DNA of 6,767 bases from Pseudomonadota bacterium (GCA_027486155.1 JAIXPR010000104.1:1-6767), one strand, 5' to 3'. Positions 1 to 4,895 are shown, counted from the first letter of the stretch. The notes: generated by a model from the sequence alone, not told the origin. Numbers and translations: made by a program.

Positions 1-308
1 ACCTCATCGATCTGAAGCAAGAGTTGCACATCGGCTCCAGCCAATGGAGGAGGATGGGTCGCGAGACCCCATCCCGCCGTGACAAGGCCCACCACACATC
101 CAACGAGCCCCCCTCTCCCGCCTATGCGAGTCAGCGCGATTACGAATCCGAGCGCAATCCCTAGAACAATGAGGAGGGGCAGGGAGATAAACCACGCCGC
201 TCCTTGGCCAGCACACACCCCAACAGTGAAGAAGAGAGAAGGAGTTACGCTTCTGATCCGGACCAAGGGTCCGGCCAACCATGAAGAATGATACATACCA
301 CCATCCAT
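1..308 (-). CDS. N-terminal fragment of a multi-span membrane protein, possibly ComEC/Rec2
   Basis: An open minus-strand frame runs without a stop from about 308 off the left edge, so only about 102 N-terminal residues are visible. Hydrophobic segments fall at about residues 22-34, 41-62 (rich in L, I, V, A, G) and 67-84, separated by a short basic turn (RIGGRGG). A PPPLAGADVQLLLQIDE stretch follows. Two or three short helices and then the start of a soluble domain is the layout of the N-terminal DUF4131 region of ComEC, the inner-membrane channel for DNA uptake. That assignment rests on layout only, because the Competence and lactamase-like domains lie outside the window. The start is ambiguous. 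ATG at 306-308 (MDGGMYHSSW) has GAGGAG only one base upstream, and the in-frame ATG at 294-296 has the same motif 13 bases upstream. Another small polytopic membrane protein is possible. Confidence 0.5.
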   Translation of the reverse strand, partial: MDGGMYHSSWLAGPLVRIRSVTPSLFFTVGVCAGQGAAWFISLPLLIVLGIALGFVIALTRIGGRGGLVGCVVGLVTAGWGLATHPPPLAGADVQLLLQIDE

Positions 309-465
309 TCTCCTCTGCGCCAGCGCGGGTAGCACACGGTCGTCAGGAGTGATACGAGTGGCGATCTATCGGGATGGGGTTAAAAAAGTTGCGCGTGATG
401 ATGGTGAGAATCAGACGGGATAGGAAGACAGTCGTGTCGCGCACTACGAACAAAAAGGCGTTCTC

Positions 466-606
466 TTAATTATCCTCCTCATCTTTATCCTCATCCTCCT
501 CATAATCCTGCACCTGCACCGGTTTCCTGATCATATTCCCGAAACTGCTCTGCGCTGCTAACGATACCCTTGCTGCATATTTACCAACGACAATTTTGAA
601 GCGCAT
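466..606 (-). CDS. Small hypothetical protein with acidic tail (46 aa)
   Basis: A short ORF begins with ATG at 604-606 and ends with TAA at 466-468. It starts MRFKIVVGKYAARVSL, passes through RKPVQVQD at about residues 27-34, and ends in a tail made almost wholly of D and E with one K. I do not recognise the family. A TTG at 610-612 is an alternative start, with GGAG seven bases upstream. From the ATG the same GGAG is 13 bases away. The first half reads like a folded basic/hydrophobic peptide and the tail is strongly acidic, so this could be a genuine small protein, the end of a decayed gene, or chance. Its RKPVQVQD codons lie in the left arm of the inverted repeat, and a divergent ORF repeats the same peptide. 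Confidence 0.3.
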   Translation of the reverse strand: MRFKIVVGKYAARVSLAAQSSFGNMIRKPVQVQDYEEDEDKDEEDN

Positions 607-694
607 GAACAAACCACCACTCCAGACCCAACCTGGATCGCATACTCATTCAGGCCCCCGGATGAAAATGAGGAAACCGGTGCAGGTGCAGGAT
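505..694. repeat. 24-bp perfect inverted repeat flanking a 142-bp core
   Basis: The left arm is 505-528. Its reverse complement is found at 671-694 (begins AGGAAACCGG, ends GTGCAGGAT) with no mismatch over 24 bases. Similarity continues outward into polypurine/polypyrimidine flanks, where 9 consecutive bases (GGATGAGGA) again match in register, so the homologous stretch is nearer 50-60 bases at lower identity. The core, 529-670, contains the overlapping start codons of the two divergent small ORFs. The arms could base-pair in RNA or act as recombination sites. No recombinase or transposase gene is in the window. Confidence 0.85.
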
Positions 695-751
695 GAGAAT
701 AAGGATGAGGACAAGGAGAAGGACGAGGAGAAGGACAAGGATTCGGGGTAG
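605..751 (+). CDS. Small hypothetical protein with charged D/E/K tail (48 aa)
   Basis: ATG at 605-607 to TAG at 749-751. The N-terminal half is rich in P, Q, T, H and S (MNKPPLQTQP...). It is followed by MKMRKPVQVQD and a tail of alternating D, E and K ending DSG. An internal ATG at 662-664 could give a 29-residue product. There is no clear ribosome binding site. This would be the only plus-strand gene in the window, so its reality is doubtful. The reason to list it is that residues 23-30 (RKPVQVQD) and the acidic tail match the divergent minus-strand ORF 466-606, with the same codon phase in both. Its ATG overlaps the ATG of that ORF in the sequence CATG (604-607). Confidence 0.22.
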   Translation: MNKPPLQTQPGSHTHSGPRMKMRKPVQVQDENKDEDKEKDEEKDKDSG

Positions 752-800
752 GACTAGAGCATGCCACGCGCAGCCAACCCGTCGGCGGCCCTAAAGCCCC

Positions 801-1700
801 CTACCGCGACCGCTGAGCCTTCGCACCCTCGCCACCACCCGGCTCTTGTCCGGACACACCCTCACCTGTCACTTCATTTTCCCCATCTTCGGTAATCGGC
901 AGGTGCAACGGTCCGCGATCAACGCTCGGATCCGCCCACAGCGCCATCTGGGAAACATCAACCGGCTCAGCGTCAAAGGATGGGTTCCGAGCGATCCCCT
1001 TGATAATTCTGGTGGCATCCTTTGCGATATCGATATCTCTGAAAACTCCAAATGGCCCGACATGGCCCCTGAACTTACTCCTCTTGAACGCGCCAATAGA
1101 GAGGTTCGCTTTACTTGCCGGAACGATCGCTCCGTCGAGATCGTATCCTCCAAGAACCTCCGGATTCGCCTCTGGCCCATACGGCGCGATGTGAACACCG
1201 AGGTAACGTTGAGCCCGGAAGGTAACACCCATCACATACCATTTACCCGGGTCAATAGTTGTCGAGGCGAAGGCGAACCACCGCCCCCTGCCACTACTAT
1301 TTTGCCAATAGACGTGAGGACGAACTCCGTCAGCTCCACCAACCAGCGCTAGAGCGTACCCCTCGGGCTCTCCCCCACGCTGGTCGTACTTTCCGAGAAA
1401 CGCGGAGCGCTCCTCCATGTCTATCGATGATTTCAACTTAAACCACACAAACAACATGAAATCAGAGTCAGTAGGATTAAGAAGCGGATGATGGGCAACG
1501 GAGAGAACCGTGCCGCTGCGAGAGAGAGCAATAGCGTCAGCAAACGCCTTATCCGTCGCCAGAACAGATGGGCTGGGTGTGGAGATGTCAACCGACTTAA
1601 AGGAATACCAGATCCCGACAACCGCAAGCCATGACACAAGCAGCGCGGCACAAAACGCCGCTACGAGAGCAACCGGTCGAGGTTCGGTCGACTTTTTCAT
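801..1700 (-). CDS. Membrane-anchored LamG/concanavalin-like protein
   Basis: A 299-residue protein starting MKKSTEPRP, with a single hydrophobic segment at about residues 10-31 (ALVAAFCAALLVSWLAVVGI), either an uncleaved signal anchor or a signal peptide. The bulk is therefore probably periplasmic or exposed. Residues 80-240 look like a laminin-G/concanavalin A-like jelly roll: FMLFVWFKLK strand, GKYDQ, GYALAL, a GKWYVMGVTF strand, LSIGAF at 200-205, then FRGHVGPFGVFRDIDIAKD. Such domains bind carbohydrate or protein; no catalytic residues are evident. The tail (270-299) is Gly/Glu-rich and low complexity. The chosen ATG (1698-1700) has GAAGGAG two bases upstream, which is close. A GTG at 1764-1766 would add 22 residues but would place a charged, tandemly repeated stretch before the signal, so it is less likely. 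A strong hairpin separates the gene from rplI, and no clear promoter of its own was found. Confidence 0.75.
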   Translation of the reverse strand: MKKSTEPRPVALVAAFCAALLVSWLAVVGIWYSFKSVDISTPSPSVLATDKAFADAIALSRSGTVLSVAHHPLLNPTDSDFMLFVWFKLKSSIDMEERSAFLGKYDQRGGEPEGYALALVGGADGVRPHVYWQNSSGRGRWFAFASTTIDPGKWYVMGVTFRAQRYLGVHIAPYGPEANPEVLGGYDLDGAIVPASKANLSIGAFKRSKFRGHVGPFGVFRDIDIAKDATRIIKGIARNPSFDAEPVDVSQMALWADPSVDRGPLHLPITEDGENEVTGEGVSGQEPGGGEGAKAQRSR

Positions 1701-1715
1701 AGCTCCTTCACTCGT

Positions 1716-1745
1716 TGCCAAACGAATCTCCGCCAAACGAATCTC
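1716..1745. repeat. Two tandem 15-bp units
   Basis: Bases 1716-1730 and 1731-1745 are the same 15-mer (YGCCAAACGAATCTC) apart from the first base. If translated on the minus strand this gives EIRLA twice. It lies just upstream of the preferred start of the LamG-like gene, in what is probably its untranslated leader. Confidence 0.8.
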
Positions 1746-1844
1746 ACATGGTCGGCACCGTTGCACTATCTCTTCTGAGGATCTCCCCCTTAAGTGTCCT
1801 ACGCCTGACAGAGCCGAGACAAGATAGAGTCCCTACCAAATGCA

Positions 1845-1879
1845 AAGCGCCGCTCTTCTTGTGCAGAAGAGCGGCGCTT
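1845..1879 (-). terminator. Strong hairpin after rplI, probable terminator
   Basis: A 15-bp perfect GC-rich stem (1845-1859 with 1865-1879, core AGCGCCGCTCTTCT) closes a 5-base loop. On the minus strand the stem is followed by TTGCATTTG, a poor but T-rich tract. It lies 23 bases beyond the rplI stop. A smaller hairpin, TGCAC-4 nt-GTGCA (1888-1901), sits between it and rplI. Position and strength fit a terminator for rpsF-rplI. The short T-tract leaves room for partial read-through into the LamG-like gene, or for a role as an mRNA 3' stabiliser. Confidence 0.75.
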
Positions 1880-1902
1880 GGGTTTGCTGCACCTTTGTGC
1901 AA

Positions 1903-2484
1903 CTACTCTGCGGCCTCAGTCGTGTCTTCGGAGGACTCTGGAGCGGCTTCAACGCCCTCACCAACACCCTCGTTGGACTGCTTCTTAGCGCCCTTCTTAC
2001 CCTTGCCCTTCGCAGCGCCATCTACTGGAGCGGCCACGATCTGAGCAGCGATAACCTTAATCTGGAGGGGTACGGTTACCTCAGAGTGAAGCTTAACCTC
2101 AGCCTTATGCTGACCAGGGGTCTTGATCACCTCAACAAGGCGAATCTGACGACGGTCGACGGTGTAACCGAGATTCTTGAGAGCTCCCTCAACGTCACGA
2201 GCTGTAATAGCACCGAAGCTCTTTCCACCAGCGCCCATCTTGAGTGTGAACTCTACGATGATCTGAGACAGGGTGTTTCCGAACGCCTCAGCCTCGGCCT
2301 TCTTTTTGATACGCTTAGCGACGATAGCACTGAGCTTGTGCTTAAGAGCTCTCTCATTTTGAGATGAGGACTCGATAGCGACGCCACGAGGGATAAGGAA
2401 ATTTCGAGCGAATCCTCGCTTTACGTTAACCGTGTCACCTACGTATCCGAGTGGGAGAAAATCTTCTCGTAAAATAACTTCCAT
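1903..2484 (-). CDS. rplI: 50S ribosomal protein L9, with extended C-terminus
   Basis: L9 binds 23S rRNA at the base of the L1 stalk through its N-terminal domain and projects a second domain on a long helix. The L9 signature is visible at residues 13-34 (GYVGDTVNVKRGFARNFLIPRG by pattern: G, V, V, GF, NFL, G at the expected spacing). A lysine-rich helical linker follows at about 45-68 (AKRIKKKAEAEAF), then the C-terminal domain at about 80-146 (KMGAGGKSFGAIT, NLGYTVDRRQI). Family members are usually about 148-150 residues; this one has 193. The surplus is a basic run (KGKGKKGAKK, 159-168) followed by an acidic tail. ATG start with AGGA nine bases upstream. It lies 46 bases after rpsF and is almost certainly cotranscribed with it. 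Confidence 0.97.
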   Translation of the reverse strand: MEVILREDFLPLGYVGDTVNVKRGFARNFLIPRGVAIESSSQNERALKHKLSAIVAKRIKKKAEAEAFGNTLSQIIVEFTLKMGAGGKSFGAITARDVEGALKNLGYTVDRRQIRLVEVIKTPGQHKAEVKLHSEVTVPLQIKVIAAQIVAAPVDGAAKGKGKKGAKKQSNEGVGEGVEAAPESSEDTTEAAE

Positions 2485-2530
2485 GACCTGATTCCTATGA
2501 TTTTATCCAGCGAACTACAAATCGTTTAGC

Positions 2531-2917
2531 TTACTCGTACGAATCACCGCCGAAGTCGAAATCATCGCCGTCGGTGCGAGGATTCTGGAGACGCTTAGGA
2601 TTCCCCTTGAACTTACGAACCTTGGTGTGGATCAAGTGAGTCTGGAACTTTTGAACAGACTCGTTGATTCGAAGGACAGACTGAAGCTCGTTGGCAGCTT
2701 GATGATTAGCTGTCTCGTAGTTGAATACTACGTAGTATCCGAACTTCTGCTTACCGAAAGAGAACGCAGCCTCCTTCTTGCCCCACGTATCTACGGTCGA
2801 GACCTTTGCCTTCTGAGCCGCAAGCAGAGCCTCTACCTTCTTAACTTCTTCTTTGATCTGTGAGTCACTTAAACGAGGGTTAAAAACCACTACTGACTCA
2901 TAACGGCGTGCTTCCAT
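2531..2917 (-). CDS. rpsF: 30S ribosomal protein S6
   Basis: S6 is a small-subunit protein of the platform that binds 16S rRNA as a heterodimer with S18. The 128-residue product begins MEARRYESVVVFNPRLSD, the usual first strand of the S6 ferredoxin-like fold. It continues with the helix IKEEVKKVEALLAAQ, the strand around DTWGKKEAAF, FGYYVVFNYET, and the strand HLIHTKV. Residues 115-128 form an acidic, Gly-rich tail (DGDDFDFGGDSYE), common and variable in S6. ATG start with AAGGTG five bases upstream. It is the first gene of a two-gene unit with rplI. A candidate promoter lies about 155 bases upstream, leaving a long leader. The expected neighbour rpsR is missing. Confidence 0.97.
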   Translation of the reverse strand: MEARRYESVVVFNPRLSDSQIKEEVKKVEALLAAQKAKVSTVDTWGKKEAAFSFGKQKFGYYVVFNYETANHQAANELQSVLRINESVQKFQTHLIHTKVRKFKGNPKRLQNPRTDGDDFDFGGDSYE

Positions 2918-3020
2918 TGAACACCTTAATTTGATTAACTAAATCTTACTCGATATCGCTTTTCTTTTTGACCGCACCCGCATCGCGAGAGCTGATCAAC
3001 CACGTTTTGGGCCCCATGAC

Positions 3021-3038
3021 AAAAGCGACGCGAGTCGC
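3021..3038 (-). terminator. Small hairpin plus T4 in the rpsF leader
   Basis: On the minus strand GCGAC-TCGC-GTCGC (3038-3025) is followed directly by TTTT (3024-3021). The 5-bp GC-rich stem with a short T-run could be a weak terminator for the upstream rplY-pth unit. If the promoter at 3074-3101 is real, it could instead be an attenuator or protein-binding element in the rpsF leader. It is short, and neither role is certain. Confidence 0.35.
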
Positions 3039-3073
3039 AACACGGGATCGACCAATACCCTAAAAGCCGCCGA

Positions 3074-3101
3074 AGTGTATCAGATTGGGGGCAAAACACA
3101 A
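3074..3101 (-). promoter_or_regulatory. Candidate promoter for rpsF-rplI
   Basis: On the minus strand TTGTGT, 16 bases, then TACACT (preceded by TGA), which fits a sigma-70-type site (3/6 and 4/6 consensus matches). It lies between the pth stop and rpsF, about 157 bases before the rpsF start codon, which would give a long 5' leader. Judged by eye only. Confidence 0.35.
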
Positions 3102-3123
3102 CTGACCGAGACCCCCTAAAACC

Positions 3124-3789
3124 CTAACTATTGTATTTATTCTGGGCTTTTTTTAGCCCCTGTAGGAGCAACGTAACGACAGCCCCACACGCTTTCCCGA
3201 CCAATTCCTCGGCAATCGGTTGTTCTTCTTGGGAGAATCGACCCAACACCCAGGTCGCCACACCATCGGGAGCCATCGAAAGTGGGGAGCCAGGGCCCGG
3301 CTTTCCAACCCCAACCCGCACACGGACATACCCCCGTCCGCCGCACCGTTCAGAGATAGAACGGAGGCCGTTATGCCCCCCCTCTCCCCCGTCGAGCTTG
3401 ACCCTAACTACACCGAACGGCAGGTCGATCTCGTCGTGGACAACGATAACCTGGGATATAGGAACCTTTCGAAATGAGAGGAACGACTGAAGCGGCTCGC
3501 CACTCCGGTTCATGAAGGTCTGCGGCTTAATGAGAGCCCCCGACCAATCCCCGACACGAAGTGCGCTCTCGCTGTAGCCGTTGCGCTCAAGCCAACCCGA
3601 ACTTCCCAAGCTTCCGGCGATGGCGGCTCGGGCATTCAGGCGGCAATCAGAATCGACGCCACTACCATCGCCATCGATAGGAGTGGCTCGAAGCGCGTCT
3701 ACGACCGCAAATCCGATATTGTGTCGGGTGCCATCGTAACGAGCGCCGGGATTACCAAGACCAACGATGGTTTGAAATCCGGCGCTCAC
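3124..3789 (-). CDS. pth: Peptidyl-tRNA hydrolase
   Basis: Cytosolic enzyme that cleaves peptidyl-tRNAs released prematurely from ribosomes, recycling the tRNA. Visible family motifs: GLGNPGARYDGTRHNIGF at residues 10-27, with the catalytic His at 23; KPQTFMNRSG at 88-97; HDEIDLPFG at 118-126, with the active-site Asp at 119; GGEGGHNGLRSI at 134-145. At 221 residues it is longer than the usual 185-200. The extra length is a Gly/Ser/Asp-rich stretch around residues 36-80, between the first strand-helix unit and the KPQTFMN motif. The start is GTG at 3787-3789. No clear ribosome binding site precedes it, and the rplY stop is only 16 bases upstream, so translational coupling to rplY is likely. 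The final codons contain an A7 run. Confidence 0.96.
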   Translation of the reverse strand: MSAGFQTIVGLGNPGARYDGTRHNIGFAVVDALRATPIDGDGSGVDSDCRLNARAAIAGSLGSSGWLERNGYSESALRVGDWSGALIKPQTFMNRSGEPLQSFLSFRKVPISQVIVVHDEIDLPFGVVRVKLDGGEGGHNGLRSISERCGGRGYVRVRVGVGKPGPGSPLSMAPDGVATWVLGRFSQEEQPIAEELVGKACGAVVTLLLQGLKKAQNKYNS

Positions 3790-3805
3790 GATGGGAACTT
3801 AGAAA

Positions 3806-4438
3806 CTACTTAGCTGGAGCTTTTGCGGCAGCGGCAGGAGCAGCGGCAGCCTCAGCTGGCTTAGCCTCTTCCTCAGCGCGGGAAGCGACAACGCTCACGA
3901 TCGTCTCGCTCGCATCATCAGCGAGGGTAACGCCCTCTCCGAGAACGAGCTGCTCAGCGTGAATGGACTGACCAAGCGCGAGAGATGAGATGTCTACCGT
4001 TACAGCTGAAGGGATGTACTTCGGCAAGCAGGTAACTGAAACTTCGTGGGTAACAACCGCAAGAATTCCACCCTGATTCTTAACTCCAGGCGACTCTCCA
4101 ACGAGCTTCACTGGTACCTCAACCGTTATCTCCTCATCATCCTTGAGCGTTTGGAAATCAACGTGAATAACACGACCCTTGAGGTAGTCCTGCTGAACTT
4201 CCTTTACGATCGCGGCTTTTCCGTTGAGCGATGAAACGGAGCTCTTGAAGGTGAACACTTGAGAACGACGAGCCTTGGAAGCGAGCGCCGTGAACTCCTT
4301 CAGAGGAACTTGCACAGCGAGTGGCTTCTCAGCCTTGTGGTACGCTACAGCAGGGATGAAACCCTCTTTACGGCAACGGTTTGCAGAAGCCTTTCCAATG
4401 GTTGCGCGCTCAGATACTTCGATAGTGAAATTTTCCAC
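3806..4438 (-). CDS. rplY: 50S ribosomal protein L25, CTC/TL5 type
   Basis: L25 binds 5S rRNA in the central protuberance of the large subunit. This is the two-domain general-stress (CTC) form. The N-terminal 5S-binding domain covers about residues 1-97 (SERATIGKASANRCRKEGFIPAVAY near the start, then VQQDYLKGRVIHVDFQ at 81-96). The C-terminal beta-rich domain is about 100-185 (EITVEVPVKLVGESPGV, LPKYIPSAVTVDISSLALGQSIH). A flexible Glu/Pro/Ala/Lys tail ends the protein at 210 residues, normal for CTC proteins. The start is GTG at 4436-4438 with AAGGA nine bases upstream. pth follows after 16 bases. A leader with alternative pairings and weak candidate promoters lie upstream. Confidence 0.97.
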   Translation of the reverse strand: MENFTIEVSERATIGKASANRCRKEGFIPAVAYHKAEKPLAVQVPLKEFTALASKARRSQVFTFKSSVSSLNGKAAIVKEVQQDYLKGRVIHVDFQTLKDDEEITVEVPVKLVGESPGVKNQGGILAVVTHEVSVTCLPKYIPSAVTVDISSLALGQSIHAEQLVLGEGVTLADDASETIVSVVASRAEEEAKPAEAAAAPAAAAKAPAK

Positions 4439-4460
4439 GACGTTACTTCCTTAAAAACAT

Positions 4461-4504
4461 CTCTCGGCTAGAGAGCTTTCTCTTTACAAATCTTTTCTCT
4501 CTAG
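4461..4504 (-). promoter_or_regulatory. rplY leader with two mutually exclusive pairings
   Basis: On the minus strand CTAGAGAG (4504-4497) is exactly complementary to CTCTCTAG (4475-4468), an 8-bp pairing across 21 bases. The second element also begins a smaller hairpin, CTCTC-5 nt-GAGAG (4475-4461), followed three bases later by TTTTT and the rplY ribosome binding site. The two structures share bases and cannot form together, as in an attenuator or translational switch. The 5-bp stem is weak, so function is inferred, not shown. Confidence 0.35.
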
Positions 4505-4508
4505 AGGA

Positions 4509-4543
4509 CTTTTATCTTTAGAACACGCTGCCTGCAAAAGCAA
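4509..4543 (-). promoter_or_regulatory. Weak overlapping promoter-like sites before rplY
   Basis: Two overlapping minus-strand pairs both have 17-base spacing: TTGCTT / TAAAGA (4543-4515) and TTGCAG / TAAAAG (4537-4509). Each matches the sigma-70 consensus poorly (about 3/6 per box). The distance from prs makes an independent rplY promoter plausible somewhere here. Confidence 0.22.
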
Positions 4544-4776
4544 TCGGCTCACAAAAGCACCGGTGGAAAGTAGCAGAAGCGGCCCTTGGGGTAAAGTGGC
4601 GGACCTTGTGACCTCCACGGCAATCCCAACCCAAGCCACAACAGCGCACAAACTCGATAACAGCCTGTATTTACAACCGTTCTAGTCCCTTTGCTCGACG
4701 CAGGGCGACCATTCGGAGAGAAAACACGCCGCCGAAGCCTTCCCTAGCCCACAAAACATCCCCCGAATTTTACGCG

Positions 4777-4794
4777 AAAATAGCTCTCAGAGCT
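4777..4794 (-). terminator. Weak terminator candidate after prs
   Basis: On the minus strand AGCTC-TGA-GAGCT is followed by ATTTT, about 100 bases past the prs stop. The stem is only five base pairs and the T-run has four bases, so it is a marginal candidate. No better one was seen between prs and rplY. Confidence 0.25.
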
Positions 4795-4850
4795 CCTATC
4801 GACCGGGGAAACAACTCTCAGGTCAGCCCCCTTTTCGCTCACGATCACTC

Positions 4851-4863
4851 TTTCGCCGCGAAA
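4851..4863. repeat. 13-bp palindrome TTTCGCCGCGAAA
   Basis: A perfect inverted repeat (TTTCGC, one central base, GCGAAA) starts 33 bases downstream of the prs stop. Its form resembles an operator half-site pair, but no regulator can be named. A related AT-flanked CGCG motif, ATTTTACGCGAAAAT, occurs at 4767-4781. Confidence 0.5.
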
Positions 4864-4895
4864 CGGAGCAACGCCAACCGGCTCACACACGGAGA

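Larger units (their letters stand above)
309..800. other. Gene-poor stretch with inverted repeat and two small ORFs
   Basis: This 492-base region between the LamG-like gene and the membrane-protein gene contains no recognisable gene. Its main content is the inverted repeat 505-694 and the two short divergent ORFs described separately. The part from 309 to 465 shows no convincing promoter or terminator on either strand. From about 695 to 740 the plus strand is almost pure purine (GAG/AAG/GAC triplets), and 470-505 is its pyrimidine-rich counterpart. Confidence 0.6.
4439..4895. other. 457-bp gap between prs and rplY
   Basis: No recognisable gene. On the minus strand it holds, in order after prs: a 13-bp palindrome TTTCGC-n-GCGAAA (4851-4863), a small hairpin followed by TTTT (4777-4794), an ATTTT/AAAAT inverted repeat partly overlapping it, two similar 15-base direct repeats around 4562-4602, weak candidate promoters (4509-4543), and the rplY leader pairings (4461-4504). 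An unproven hydrophobic small ORF spans 4484-4651. Confidence 0.6.

Noticed and set aside
348..416. Very short plus-strand frame starting GTG with AGGAG upstream (VAIYRDGVKKVARDDG...)
   Set aside because: At about 21 residues, with no homologue recognised and no context, a chance match is the simpler explanation.
505..694. Insertion sequence or miniature transposon bounded by the 24-bp inverted repeat
   Set aside because: No flanking target-site duplication was seen, the similarity continues outward past the arms, and no transposase is present. It is kept as an inverted repeat only.
558..767. Minus-strand frame of 69 codons rich in Pro, Ser and Cys
   Set aside because: It is the antisense reading of the purine-rich tail region, and its composition is explained by the repeats. 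There is no family resemblance.
846..1352. Plus-strand frame of 168 codons opposite the LamG-like gene
   Set aside because: It is antisense to a coherent signal-anchored domain protein, has no ribosome binding site, and its translation has no recognisable domain.
1698..1766. GTG start at 1766 for the LamG-like protein
   Set aside because: It would put 22 charged residues, including a tandem EIRLA repeat, in front of the signal anchor, and its purine-rich motif is about 14 bases away. The ATG at 1700 is preferred.
1840..2367. Plus-strand frame of 175 codons opposite rplI
   Set aside because: It lies antisense to a certain ribosomal protein gene, and its leucine-rich translation is a by-product of L9 codon usage.
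2485..2530. A diverged or truncated rpsR between rpsF and rplI
   Set aside because: The 46-base gap is too short for S18 (about 70-90 residues) and translates to nothing S18-like.
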